Positions 17,704 through 27,196 of a stretch of 64,000 nt of DNA are shown here, piece by piece. The position numbers and the translations under genes are program-made. The notes under the pieces were generated by a model. The model had not been told where the DNA came from and searched no databases. It was given only the letters and a program-made list of their open reading frames with translations. Within the stretch, counting starts at the first letter, position 1; each line of letters begins with the position of its first letter. The stretch comes from Flavobacteriales bacterium (lineage in GTDB: Bacteria > Bacteroidota > Bacteroidia > Flavobacteriales_F > PHOS-HE28), in contig JADJXH010000004.1 in assembly GCA_016715895.1 (NCBI GenBank), forward strand, positions 372,001-436,000. Direction: 5' to 3'.

Positions 17704-17862
17704 CCAAGGCCGCTTCCCTGTGAAGCGGCCTTTCCGTTGATGGCAGCGACCACCTCCGTTCCAAGCAGCGCCTCCGTGGATCGCCATCACGTGTCTCCTG
17801 GATCTGTTCCTTGCCCGGCACCCGCACGGGACTTGGATGCATCATGTCCTGGGCAAGGTCCC

Positions 17863-17930
<68 letters not shown>

Positions 17931-18089
17931 CCAAGGCCGCTTCCCTGTGAAGCGGCCTTTCCGTTGATGGCAGCGACCACCTCCGTTCCAAGCAGCGCCT
18001 CCGTGGATCGCCATCACGTGTCTCCTGGATCTGTTCCTTGCCCGGCACCCGCACGGGACTTGGATGCATCATGTCCTGGGCAAGGTCCC

Positions 18090-18157
<68 letters not shown>

Positions 18158-18316
18158 CCAAGGCCGCTTCCCTGTGAAGCGGCCTTTCCGTTGATGGCAG
18201 CGACCACCTCCGTTCCAAGCAGCGCCTCCGTGGATCGCCATCACGTGTCTCCTGGATCTGTTCCTTGCCCGGCACCCGCACGGGACTTGGATGCATCATG
18301 TCCTGGGCAAGGTCCC

Positions 18317-18384
<68 letters not shown>

Positions 18385-18386
18385 CC

Positions 18387-18414
18387 AAGGCCGCTTCCCT
18401 GTGAAGCGGCCTTT
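18387..18414 (+). terminator. Fifth terminator copy, directly before the fructosamine-kinase start
   Basis: Same hairpin as at 17479; it ends six bases before the ATG at 18421. It should end transcription leaving the array and leaves almost no room for a leader of the next gene. Confidence 0.7.
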
Positions 18415-18420
18415 CCGTTG

Positions 18421-19305
18421 ATGGCCCTTTCCGGCTCCCTGATCGAGCGGCTGTGCGAGCAGCTGAGCCGCCACCTCGGTGAGCATGCGGACATCGAGCA
18501 TCAGGAGCCGGTGGACGGCGGCAGCATCTGTGCGTCCTACCGGCTGCACACCACGGCGGGGCGCTGGTTCGTGAAGGTGGTCAATGCCGGTCGGCACCCC
18601 GGCCTCTTCGCCGCCGAAACGGACGGGCTGGAGCGGTTGCGGGCCACGGGCGCGGTGCGCGTGCCGCTTGTGGTGGGCCACGGCGAGGACCACGACGAGG
18701 CCTACCTGCTATTGGAGCACATCGATGGCGGCCTGCGCAGCACCGCGTTCCGGGAAGGCCTGGGGCGCGGGCTGGCCGCGCTGCACCGCCACACGGCGCC
18801 GCACTTCGGGCTGGAGCGCGACAACTTCATCGGCAGCCTGCCGCAGGTGAACACCCGCGAGGCGGACTGGCCCACCTTTCTGGTGCGCCACCGGCTGGAG
18901 CCCCTGGTGCGGCGGGCGCGCGACCGTCGGCGGCTGGATCCGGCCACGGTGCAGCGCTTCGACCGGCTGTTCGCCCGGCTGGACATGCTCTTCCCGCCCG
19001 AGCCGCCGACCCTGCTGCACGGCGACCTGTGGAGCGGCAACGTGCTGTGCGCGACCGACCATGCGCCGGTGCTGATCGATCCCGCCGTGTACCATGGCCA
19101 CCGCGAGATGGACCTGGCGATGGCACGGCTCTTCGGGGGCTTCGACGAGGCTTTCTTCAGCGTCTACCAGTCAGAATACCCGCTGGAACCCGGCTGGGCG
19201 GAACGGGTGGAGCTGTGCCAGCTCTACCCGTTGCTGGTGCACGTGCTGCTCTTCGGTGGTGGTTATGCGGCGCAGGTGGAGGGGGTGCTGCGGCGGTTCG
19301 CGTGA
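18421..19305 (+). CDS. Fructosamine/ketosamine-3-kinase family protein
   Basis: A 294-residue kinase-fold protein. Motifs of the FN3K/aminoglycoside-phosphotransferase-like family: GSICASYRLHTTAGRWFVKVV with the ATP-binding Lys, LLLEHIDGG (hinge), FIGSLPQVN, the catalytic LLHGDLWSGNVLC, and metal-binding LIDPAVYHGHREMDLAM. These enzymes phosphorylate sugar adducts on protein lysines so that they detach. The start MALSGSLIERL shares ATGGC with the boundary of each upstream repeat unit, as though the repeats were copied from the junction between the tRNA terminator and this gene. No promoter is visible between the last terminator and the ATG. Confidence 0.9.
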   Translation: MALSGSLIERLCEQLSRHLGEHADIEHQEPVDGGSICASYRLHTTAGRWFVKVVNAGRHPGLFAAETDGLERLRATGAVRVPLVVGHGEDHDEAYLLLEHIDGGLRSTAFREGLGRGLAALHRHTAPHFGLERDNFIGSLPQVNTREADWPTFLVRHRLEPLVRRARDRRRLDPATVQRFDRLFARLDMLFPPEPPTLLHGDLWSGNVLCATDHAPVLIDPAVYHGHREMDLAMARLFGGFDEAFFSVYQSEYPLEPGWAERVELCQLYPLLVHVLLFGGGYAAQVEGVLRRFA

Positions 19306-19371
19306 GGCGGGGGAGCGCCGGCCGATGGAAAGGACAACTCGGCCATTCCGGCCCGCCCACACGCCCCTCCC

Positions 19372-21323
19372 CTACAACTTGAACCCCTTCACCGCGTCGC
19401 CCTCGGCCAGGTACACGGTGTTGGTGAAGGCGTCCACCTCGTAGCGCGGCGCCTTCTCGGTGCCCAGGGGGATGCTGCCGACCTCATGGCCATCGCTGCG
19501 GCGCAGGGCCTTCAGCACGTGCTCGCCTTTGCCTGCCACGGTCATCATGAAGTGGATGTCGGCGGTGGTGGCGCTGGCGGTGAAGCGGGCGTTGGCCTCC
19601 TGGAAGAAGCGGGCGGCGGCGCCGGTGGCGGCCACGGCCCCCTCGCCGTACACCTGGCTCACCGCGCCGGTGATGTCGCGCGCGGCGGCACTGCCCGCAT
19701 CGGTGACCTGGATGCTCTGGCTGGCGGCGCCGAAGGCCGCACTGGTGTAGCTGTAGGCCGCAGCGGCGTAGATGGCGCGCACGGCGCTGGCGTACTTCAA
19801 GGCGCGCACCAGGCCGCTCTCGCGCGGCGCGGGCAGGTATTTGCGGTACTTCAACGACCCGTCGGTGCCCAACAGCGCGAGGTTCTGGTCGCTGCTCAGC
19901 ACCAGGCCGTCGGGAGCGCTCTCCAACGCGGTGGGCTTCTCCTTGCCCTCAAAGACCACGGGCGTGGTGCCCAGCGCGCGGGCCGCGCCGCCGTTCTCCG
20001 GCACGGTGTGCAGCAGCCCATCCTTGGTGTTGAAGACGTAGGTGGTGCTCGCGTCCACGGCCACCAGGTCGGCGCCGCCCTTCAGGGGGCTGGGCAGGCG
20101 CGAGAGGCCGGTGGCGAGGTCGATGACGTCGACCTCCTCCGCGGTGGCCACCAGCACATCGCCGCCCAGCAGGCGCACGCTGCGCACCACGCCGTCCAGC
20201 TTCACGGGCTTCTTCCACAGCTCGGTGCCGGCGGCGTCCACCAGGCTCACCACGCCATCATCGCCGCCGCTGGTGAGCAGGGTGCGGTCGCCCAGTTCCA
20301 CGGCGCCGGCCAGGATGCCCTTCACGTTGATGCCCTTGCCGTTCTTGCCCCACTTGCCCGCGCCGGTGGCGTAGTCGAGCAGGTCCACGCTGCGGGTGTC
20401 GCCGGCGCCCACCAGCAGGCCCTGCTTCAGCGGCACGATGGTGCCGAGCTTCTGCTGCATCTGCAGGGGCGCGCTCCAGGCGTAGCTGCCATCGTCGATG
20501 CGAAAGGCGTTCACGAAGGTCTTGTAGGTCACCGTCACGGTCTTCTTGCCCTGGCTGTCGGTGCTCTCCTTGCGCTGCTCGGTCTGCATGCCCATGAAGC
20601 CCAGGCCGGGCGCGTGGGGGTGGTGACGAAGAGGCCGGTGACGCCGGGCAGGTTGATGTTGGCGCCGCCCTTGTCCAGCATGGCGGCCAGGCCGCTCATC
20701 TTCTCGAAAGCGGGGTCGGGGCTCTTCTTCCAGAGCTCGGCGCCGGTCTTCGCGTCCAGCTTGTAGGCGAAGAAGAGGGTGCTGAGCAGGATGGCGTCGG
20801 GGCCGGCGCTGTTGCAAGCGGTGAGGCGGCTGAAGCTGTCGTCCTTGGTCCAGCGCACGGCGCCGGTGCCCATGTCCACGCAGGCCATGGCGGCGGTCTT
20901 GTCGGCCTTCTGGCCCACCACCACGATGGCGTTGTTGGCGTAGAGGAACCAGGTGCCGGTGACGTTGCTGATGCCGGCGGCATCGCTGCTGAAGACCACG
21001 GATCCGCCGAAGGGTTCCACCACGAAGAGGGCTTCGGGACGGCCCTGCGGGGCGAGGGCGATGAAGGGGCTGCGCTCCACCTCGCGGTAGCCGTCCACCG
21101 GGGCGTTGGCCAGTTCCTTCAGCGACCAGGCCACCGTGCCGGTGGCGGGGTCCACGCCCTTGAGGGCGTCGGCGGTGGCCACCACGAGGGCGCCGGCGCT
21201 GGTGGTGCGCATCCATTGCACGGGGCCGGTGGCGGCGGTCCAGGCGGGGCTCAGCTGGGCGCTGGCGGCGGTGGCGAGGGTGACAAGGAGCAAGCTGGCG
21301 GAGGTGCGTAGGGCGTGCGTCAT
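19372..21323 (-). CDS. Secreted PQQ-like beta-propeller repeat protein, one frameshift
   Basis: About 650 residues in two frames. The start MTHALRTSASLLLVTLATAASAQ gives a signal peptide. The first part has PQQ-like strands (GVDPATGTVAWSLK, DMGTGAVRWTKD, DAKTGAELWKK). The second part resumes at PGLGFMGMQTEQRK and continues with DYATGAGKWGK, DAAGTELWKKPV and similar repeats, ending GDAVKGFKL. The break is in the G5 run at 20616-20620; restoring one base joins the frames cleanly. PQQ-like repeats form beta-propellers, here probably periplasmic or surface-exposed with no quinoprotein catalytic motif visible. There is no T9SS domain at the C-terminus. A GACCTTTG box lies 28 bases upstream. Confidence 0.8.
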
Positions 21324-21351
21324 GGTCGGTGGGTTCGGCGGGAGCGGTTCG

Positions 21352-21359
21352 CAAAGGTC
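21352..21359 (-). promoter_or_regulatory. Putative -7 box (GACCTTTG) for the PQQ-like protein
   Basis: Minus strand, one base from TAnnTTTG, 28 bases before the ATG at 21323. Confidence 0.4.
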
Positions 21360-21378
21360 GTGCCCGGGAGGGGGGTGG

Positions 21379-21458
21379 GACATGTGCTCATGTGGTCATG
21401 TGCCCGTGTGACCATGTGCTCATGTGGACATGTGCTCATGTGGGCATGTGCTCATGTG
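21379..21458. repeat. Five 16-bp tandem units built on CATGTG
   Basis: Units begin at 21379, 21395, 21411, 21427 and 21443. Three of the five end CATGTGCTCATGTG after two variable bases, and the first is the same; the second is degenerate (CATGTGCCCGTGTG). On the other strand the pattern reads CACATGAGCACATG. It lies 56 bases upstream of the PQQ-like gene start. Confidence 0.85.
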
Positions 21459-21524
21459 GCGATCCCGCAGGGCCGGAGCAGGAAGGAAGAAGGAACAAGG
21501 AGGAAGAGCCAAGAAGAAGGATGG

Positions 21525-21655
21525 GTGGCGACCTGACGGTGGTGGTGGACACGAACTCACGCAGAGGGCGCAGAGGACGCAGAGCGCCTCCGCATCGTCA
21601 CTGCGAGGCGCTGCGATGGACCGGTGGATGGGGCGCCGTGGCAGTCTCCCCTGAG
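21525..21655 (+). repeat. 131-bp intergenic repeat, copy A
   Basis: Starts GTGGCGACCTGACGG, includes ACTCACGCAGAGGGCGCAGA and TCACTGCGAGGCGCTGCGAT, and ends GGCAGTCTCCCCTGAG. Nearly identical to copy B at 23557. The 'TCACTGCGAGG...GGCAGTCTCC' part resembles widespread palindromic intergenic elements of Bacteroidota. Confidence 0.85.
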
Positions 21656-21690
21656 CGGACGGGAGCACCGGCACGCGTACCTTAGCTACC

Positions 21691-21762
21691 GGAGTCTACA
21701 CGGCCATGCTGGAAGCGGACGGCATCCGCATCGGGGTGACCAAGTTCGAACTTGTTCGATGA
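21691..21762 (+). pseudogene. Remnant of a T9SS type A C-terminus
   Basis: A short frame reads GVYTAMLEADGIRIGVTKF then ELVR and a stop, which looks like the last strands of a T9SS type A sorting domain (GxYxxxLxxDGxxxxxKFxxxR). No gene body precedes it; the 131-bp repeat does. Its TGA overlaps the ATG of the next gene (ATGA at 21759-21762), the arrangement of an operon. It is probably the truncated tail of a deleted gene. Confidence 0.35.
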
Positions 21763-23293
21763 AGAGAGATCTGGTCCCAGGAATACTCTTAGCGGTTTCA
21801 GTTCTGGGGCCTGCAAGAAGTGGCGCCCAAGAGTACATGAGGCGGTACGACGCCTTGGGACAGGACCGGGCGCAAGGTGCCGTCGGGATCGAGCTGTTGG
21901 CCGATAGCACGTGGCTGGTGGTATTGAGCGGCAAACTCCAAGTTGGCGGTCTCATCTACAGCTCGGTCGTCACGGGGCTGCGCATTGATCGGTATGGGGT
22001 ACCGTTGGATACGGCCTTTGCTTTCACAGAAGGGCACGCTACCTATCCGGGTTGGGTGAACACCGCATGCCCACGACCGGGGGGTGGAGTTGTGGTTGGA
22101 GGAGGGGACAAGGACTCGACGAACATTGACCGAGCGGTGTTGTATTTCTTCGCCCCAACAGGGGCTTTTGATAGTTTATTGGCTTACGGAGGAGCTGGGG
22201 ATGAACGTATCGGACGACAGGCGAGGACCACCCCTGATGGCGGGTATGTGATCACTGGGGAAACCAGCGCCAGCGGGACCAGCGTAGACGGCTTTCTGCT
22301 AAAGGTGGACAGCCTGGGGAACCCGGAGTGGGTGCAGACCTACGGGTTGCCGAACCGGACCGAGGTACTGACCACCGTGGACCTGGCGCCTGGGAACGGC
22401 TACTACCTGGGCGGCCAGGTGAACATGGGCAGCGGGAACTACGACCAATGGCTGCTGCGCGTGGACGCGAGCGGGGGGTGATCTGGGAAGAAGACTACCC
22501 CACCCCCTACCACGACCCCAGTACCCATGTGACCACCTTGGCGGATAGCGACCTGGTCTTCGCGACCGCGTGGTCAGTGAACCCCGCTGATGACCAAGTA
22601 CTGGCCCTGGTGAAGGTGGACCCGAACGGGAGCACCCTGTGGTCGAAGACCTATGATGGTGCAGCTTACAACACCGCACTGTTCGCCGTGAAGGAGGTGA
22701 GCCCCGGAGGGGATCTGATCGCGGTGGGCCAGAGCTCGTATCCCAGCCTCTTCAACGGTGTGTTGCTGCGTACAACTGCACAAGGGGATAGTTTATGGAT
22801 GCGCTACTATCAGTACGCCGATAGTTTGTGGACACAGGGCTTCGGGAACTTGCGCGACGTGATGCCCACTCCGGACGGCGGCTTCATTGCCGTGGGCACG
22901 GCCTATCCGAGCAGCAACAACCCGAACGATCCGCCGATCTACGGGCAGGACACGTGGGTGGTGAAGGTGGACAGCATGGGTTGCCTGGAGCCGGGCTGCC
23001 ACCTGATCACGGGCCTGGAGAGCCAGGTGACCACCTGGCGCGGTGCGCTGACGGTGGCGCCGAATCCGGCTCGAGGCGTGGCGCAGCTGGCGTGGGAGTT
23101 GCCAGATGGGCTGGTCGGCAGTTGCCAGTTGTCTTTGGTGAGTGCCGCGGGACACTTGGTGGAAACGGTGCCGGTGGCGCTCGCCGAGAAGAACTATTCC
23201 CTGGATGTGTCGGGCTATCCGGCCGGGCTCTATCATGTGCACCTGGTGGTGGATGGGCGGTGGGTGAGCGGGGGGAGGATGGTGGTGGAGTGA
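21759..23293 (+). CDS. Secreted T9SS type A protein, one frameshift
   Basis: About 510 residues after repair. Signal peptide MKRDLVPGILLAVSVLGPA, cleavage near SGAQ. The body has repeats of the form TPDGGYVITGETSASGTSVD and VDSLGNPEWVQTYG, that is, propeller-like blades with a recurring K-V-D-x-x-G motif. The G6 run at 22473-22478 ends the first frame early; adding one base joins DASGG to VIWEEDYPTP. The second frame ends with KVDSMGCLEPGCH, then VAPNPARGVAQLAWEL and GLYHVHLVVDGRWVSGGRMV, a T9SS type A domain. The 5' half is visibly less GC-rich than its neighbours. Bracketed by 131-bp direct repeats. Confidence 0.75.
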
Positions 23294-23500
23294 GGGAGGC
23301 AAAGCGGAAAGCTGAAAGTTGAAAGTTGAAAGCTGAAAGAAGAGACGACCTGACGGCGGCCGTGGACTTGGCCTCCAGCTTCCGGCCACGAGCCTCCAGC
23401 CTCCGACCGCAGAACCGGACCGCGTGATGATGGCTGGGAAGGGGAGATCGCTTCGGCGGAAGAGCCCGCTTCGCGATTACGTTGATGACAAGGGTGCGGA

Positions 23501-23548
23501 GGGAGTCCTCTGAGTCGGGAGTCCTCTGAGTCGGGAGTCCTCTGAGTC
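23501..23548. repeat. Three perfect tandem copies of GGGAGTCCTCTGAGTC
   Basis: Units at 23501, 23517 and 23533, 16 bp each. GACTC/GAGTC ends give each unit an inverted-repeat character. Confidence 0.9.
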
Positions 23549-23556
23549 GGAAGGCT

Positions 23557-23687
23557 GTGGCGACCTGACGGCAGCGGTGGACAAGCACTCACGCAGAGGG
23601 CGCAGAGGACGCAGAGCACCTCCGCATCGTCACTGCGAGGCGCTGCGATGGACCGGTGGGTGGGGCGCCGTGGCAGTCTCCCTTGAG
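23557..23687 (+). repeat. 131-bp intergenic repeat, copy B
   Basis: Same orientation as copy A at 21525, with roughly ten differences. Together the copies bracket the T9SS gene at 21759-23293. Confidence 0.85.
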
Positions 23688-23819
23688 AGGGGATGGAGCA
23701 CTTCCGGGGAGATCGCTTCGGCGGCAAATGCCCGTCTCGCGATGACGGTGTGGGAAGGGGAGATCCCTTCGCCCGCGGAGCCGGGCTCGTGAGGACGTGT
23801 GGAGAGGCGCGTTAAACCG

Positions 23820-26012
23820 CTACCCGTCGCGCAACAATGGCATCTCCACCTCCACGCGGGTGCCGGTGGGGCGGTCCACATAGCGGAAGCCGGCGTGGCC
23901 GCCGTGCTGCTTCTGCACCAGATCAAGCCGGCTGCGGGTGATGGCCGTGCCCAGGGAGGTCTTCTTGGTGGGCTGTTCGGGTGCGGCGGCCTTCGGGGCG
24001 TGGCGCCCCACACCATCGTCCTCAATGATCCACAGGAGCTGTCCGCCGCGTGGCTCCACGGTGAGGGTGATGTGGCCCTTGCCCTCCATCTGGGTGACGC
24101 CGTGCCAGATGGCGTTCTCCACGAAGGGCTGCACCACCAGGGGCGGCACCTGCACCTCCTGCGGGTCGATGTCGGGATGCACCTTGATGGTGAAGTCGAA
24201 CTTCTCCTGCAGCCGTCGGCGTTCGAGGTCCATGTAGCCGCGCAGGGTCTCCAAGTCGTCGTGCAGGGGCACGGTGGCGTGGCGGCTGTTCTCCAGCACG
24301 CTGCGCATCACGCGGGCGAAGCGGGTGAGGTAGGAGCCGGCGGCGTCGGGGTCGTTGCGCTGGATGTAGGCGTTGATGGAGTTGAGGGCGTTGAAGATGA
24401 AGTGGGGGTTCATCTGGCTGCGCAGGGCCTGGGTCTCCAGGTGGGCGGCCTCCTTCTCGAAGCGCTCGCGGCGGCGCTTGCGATCGAGCCGGAAGAAGAG
24501 CACGCCGCCGGCCATGAGCACCAGGGCGACGACCCCGAGGAGCTGCATGCGGTCGCGCGCCTGTGCGGCCTCGAGGCGCGCCACGCGGGAGGTGAGCCGC
24601 TCGCGTTCGATGGCCTCGGCGCTGGCGATGCTGTCGGCGACGATGCGCTCACGCATGTCGGTCTCGATCTGGCGCTTCAGCAGGCCGAGGCGGAACTGTT
24701 CGCGGTCCAGCGAGTCGGCGCTGGCGAGGTGCAGTTCGTGCATGGCGAGGGCGGTGCGGGTGTCGCCGCGGCGTTTGTGCACTTCGTAGAGCAGGAGGCT
24801 GGCGCGGGCCACCAGGGCAAGGTCGCCGCGCTGCCGGGCGGCGCGGAGGGCCTCCTCCCCGCTCTTCAGCGCCTGCTCGGTGCGGCCCACGGCGAAGGCC
24901 ACCTCGCCGTGCTCCACGCCGGCAGCGATGCCGGCCAGGCCCGCCTGGCGCACCAGGGCCTCGCTGGCGGCCAGGTAGGCGAGCGCGCTGTCCGTGCTGC
25001 CGAGCGCGCGGTGGGCCCGGCCGAGGTCGAGCAGGAGCTCGGCGCGTCGCGGGGTGAGGCCGCCGAGGGTGGCGGGGTCGAGGGCGTGCGGACCGGCGCC
25101 ACCGGCGAGCTGCAGTCCCTCGCGCAAGGGCGGCAGGGCCTCGCGTGCCGATCCGCGTTGGATGTGGAAGCGGCCCAGGCGGTCGCGGAACCGGGCGATG
25201 TCGGCGGGGTTGCCACGGGCCTCGGCCTTGGCCGCACCCGCGAGGATGAGCTCGCGCAGCGGGGCTTCCTGAGCGGTGAGGGCGTAGGTGGTGATGAGCA
25301 GGTCGATGGCCCCTATGGCACCGGTCGCATCGCCCAGGGTGTCGAAGGCGGCGTGTGCGGAGCGGGCCTTGTCGAAGGCGGCGGTGAGCCCCACGCGGGC
25401 CATGGCGCGGGCGATGCCGAGCTCGGCATAGGCGGCATCGCGCCGGTCGCCGAGGGCGTGGTCGATGGCCACGATGCGCTCGCCGGCCGCGATGGCCCCG
25501 CGCAGGTCGCCGCGGTCGGTGAGCAGGGCCATCTCCTCGTGCAGCAGGCGGCGCAGGCCGAGGCTGTCGCGGGCGGCGATGGCGCGGGCGGCCGCGCGGT
25601 GCAACACGGTGCGGGCGCTGTCCGTGCGCCCTGCGGAGCTCCAATGCTGGGCGAGCAGGGCCGCAAGCTCCACCTGGCGCCCGCGCAGGGCGGGCTGCTC
25701 GTTCAGGGCCCCGATGGCGGCCTCGAACGCGTCCGCGGCCTCGCGGGTGCGGCCGGCCCGGCGATGCACGGTGGCCTCCAGGACGGCGAGCTCCGCCAAG
25801 AGGCTGTCCACACGGCGCACGGTGGCACCATCGGTGGCGGTGCGGGCGAGGTCCAGGTCCGTACGCAGGGAGGCGAGGCCCCGCAGGGTCTGGTCGTCGT
25901 CGGTGCCGAGGCGCAGCACCTCGAGGCGGGCCTCCAGTTCGCGCCCCGCCCGGTCCTGCGCGTGCGCCGGAAGGACGGCGACCAGCAGCGCGATGAGGAG
26001 GAGGCGGGCCAT
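23820..26012 (-). CDS. LytS/YehU-type histidine kinase with TPR sensor region
   Basis: A 730-residue protein. Signal-anchor start MARLLLIALLVAVLPAHAQ, then a long helical TPR-like region (about 20-440) rich in Ala/Arg. A coiled coil follows, then a transmembrane helix (LLGVVALVLMAGGVLFF). The His_kinase domain has His537 in QMNPHFIFNALNSI, LEPxxLQxxVE-type VQVPPLVVQPFVENAIWHG, and a HATPase with EDDGVGR. The family normally signals to LytTR response regulators; none is adjacent here, so it is an orphan within the window. The start is preferred over upstream frames because it gives the signal sequence; a GATCTTCG box lies seven bases upstream. Divergent from the 26099 operon. Confidence 0.9.
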   Translation of the reverse strand: MARLLLIALLVAVLPAHAQDRAGRELEARLEVLRLGTDDDQTLRGLASLRTDLDLARTATDGATVRRVDSLLAELAVLEATVHRRAGRTREAADAFEAAIGALNEQPALRGRQVELAALLAQHWSSAGRTDSARTVLHRAAARAIAARDSLGLRRLLHEEMALLTDRGDLRGAIAAGERIVAIDHALGDRRDAAYAELGIARAMARVGLTAAFDKARSAHAAFDTLGDATGAIGAIDLLITTYALTAQEAPLRELILAGAAKAEARGNPADIARFRDRLGRFHIQRGSAREALPPLREGLQLAGGAGPHALDPATLGGLTPRRAELLLDLGRAHRALGSTDSALAYLAASEALVRQAGLAGIAAGVEHGEVAFAVGRTEQALKSGEEALRAARQRGDLALVARASLLLYEVHKRRGDTRTALAMHELHLASADSLDREQFRLGLLKRQIETDMRERIVADSIASAEAIERERLTSRVARLEAAQARDRMQLLGVVALVLMAGGVLFFRLDRKRRRERFEKEAAHLETQALRSQMNPHFIFNALNSINAYIQRNDPDAAGSYLTRFARVMRSVLENSRHATVPLHDDLETLRGYMDLERRRLQEKFDFTIKVHPDIDPQEVQVPPLVVQPFVENAIWHGVTQMEGKGHITLTVEPRGGQLLWIIEDDGVGRHAPKAAAPEQPTKKTSLGTAITRSRLDLVQKQHGGHAGFRYVDRPTGTRVEVEMPLLRDG

Positions 26013-26019
26013 GACGGTG

Positions 26020-26027
26020 CGAAGATC
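26020..26027 (-). promoter_or_regulatory. Putative -7 box (GATCTTCG) for the LytS-type kinase
   Basis: Minus strand, seven bases before the ATG at 26012, implying a leaderless or nearly leaderless transcript. Confidence 0.35.
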
Positions 26028-26076
26028 GACCGGGATGGCCCACGGTGGCGTTCCGCCCCATCGATCGCTGGTGCCG

Positions 26077-26084
26077 TAGTTTAG
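26077..26084 (+). promoter_or_regulatory. Putative -7 box (TAGTTTAG) for the 26099 operon
   Basis: One base from TAnnTTTG, 14 bases before the ATG at 26099. Confidence 0.35.
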
Positions 26085-26098
26085 GCTCCCTGATCGCC

Positions 26099-27196
26099 AT
26101 GCGCCTCCATCTTCTTCTCCCCCTGTTCGTGCTGATCGGTGCACGCGGCGCTGCACAGCAGACCGTGGTGCGCGCCGATGGATCCCAGCTGCACGGCCAG
26201 GTGCAGCGGGTGGCGGCGGACCGGATCGACCTGCTCGTGACGAGCGGCCTGCGGAAGGGCCCCAGCTCGGTGCCGTGCAGCGAGGTGCTGTGCGTGGTGG
26301 ACGGTGCGCTCACGGTGCACACGCGTCCCTGTGGCGAGCCGCTCGCCTCGTTCGCCCAGGGCGGGGCGGCCTGCAATGCGCTGGTGCGCGTGGACCAGCA
26401 GGTGTTGAAGGGCACGATCGTGCGGTGGGACGACGACCGGCTGACGATCCGCACGGCGGCGGGTGACGTGAACGTGCCGCGCAGCGAGCTGGCCGGTGTG
26501 CTCTCGCCGGGGCTGGTGGAGTTCACCGCGCCGGCCGACCGGCTGAAGGGTCTGCTGGCCGATGCGGGGGTGGTGAGCGCGCTCAACGATGCCTCGCGCT
26601 GCCCGCCGGTGGCCGAGCCGCGCACGGTGCGGTACACCGAGAAGTGGATCGCACCGCGCTTCGAGCGCACGGTGAGCGAAAGCGGCAAGGCGGAGCTCGA
26701 CTTCACCTACTTCAAGGACGTGGCGCTGGAGAAGACGCGCCGGCTGAGCGGGTACATCGCGCAGATCACGAACAAGGAGCTTTCGGCCATCGTGAAGGAC
26801 AAGGCGGTGGAGCAGGCCATCGGCCTGTTCGAGCGGCCGGACAACCTGGTGCACGTGAGCAACGTGGCCTCCGGCGCCTCCAAGGCCCATCCGGTGCACA
26901 AGTACCTGAGCACGCACCTGCGCTACCTGAAGTACGACGCGGTGACCATCGAATGGGCCGACATCCAGTACGTGAGCGACTTCGAGCTGCAGCCCGATGG
27001 CAGCTACACGGCCGTGGTCTCGCTGCAGCAGCGGTTCCAGGGCATGGTGGACGGCCAGGTGTACTACAGCGACATCACCAACAAGAACATCCAGATCAAG
27101 CTGCGCACGTACGACAAGGTGGTGGAGGGCCGCACGGAGCGGTTGTGGGACGTGTTCCTGGGCGATATCGGGGTGGTGAGCACCATGGCCGAATGA
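26099..27196 (+). CDS. Secreted protein of unknown function
   Basis: A 365-residue protein with a signal peptide (MRLHLLLPLFVLIGARGAAQ). The N-terminal third contains two short beta motifs, VVRADGSQLHGQVQRV and VLKGTIVRWDDDRLTIRTA. They resemble each other (…G.(I/V)…DRI/L.(L/I)…) and recall small SH3-like or Sm-like beta modules. The rest (EKWIAPRFERTVSES onward) is not recognised; it contains YFKDVALEKTRRLSGYIAQI and ends with a beta-rich segment. It is the first gene of a tight operon whose members overlap by 4-17 bases and end with a Crp/Fnr regulator. Probably periplasmic. Confidence 0.7.
   Translation: MRLHLLLPLFVLIGARGAAQQTVVRADGSQLHGQVQRVAADRIDLLVTSGLRKGPSSVPCSEVLCVVDGALTVHTRPCGEPLASFAQGGAACNALVRVDQQVLKGTIVRWDDDRLTIRTAAGDVNVPRSELAGVLSPGLVEFTAPADRLKGLLADAGVVSALNDASRCPPVAEPRTVRYTEKWIAPRFERTVSESGKAELDFTYFKDVALEKTRRLSGYIAQITNKELSAIVKDKAVEQAIGLFERPDNLVHVSNVASGASKAHPVHKYLSTHLRYLKYDAVTIEWADIQYVSDFELQPDGSYTAVVSLQQRFQGMVDGQVYYSDITNKNIQIKLRTYDKVVEGRTERLWDVFLGDIGVVSTMAE

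Larger units (their letters stand above)
23294..23819. other. Gene-free stretch filled with short intergenic repeats
   Basis: Contains AAAGTTGAAAG-type simple repeats (23305-23340), a degenerate CCTGACGGCGGCCGTGGAC copy (23350), three GGGAGTCCTCTGAGTC units, the 131-bp copy B, and three related segments of the form GGGGAGATCGCTTCGGCG...CGCGAT (about 23440, 23709 and 23757). No open frame here looks like a protein. Confidence 0.7.

Noticed and set aside
21379..21458. A CRISPR-like array of CATGTG units
   Set aside because: Units are 16 bp and contiguous with no spacers.
24649..26706. A 685-residue minus-strand open frame
   Set aside because: Out of frame with the LytS-type kinase and made mostly of Arg/Pro/Ala; it is a shadow.
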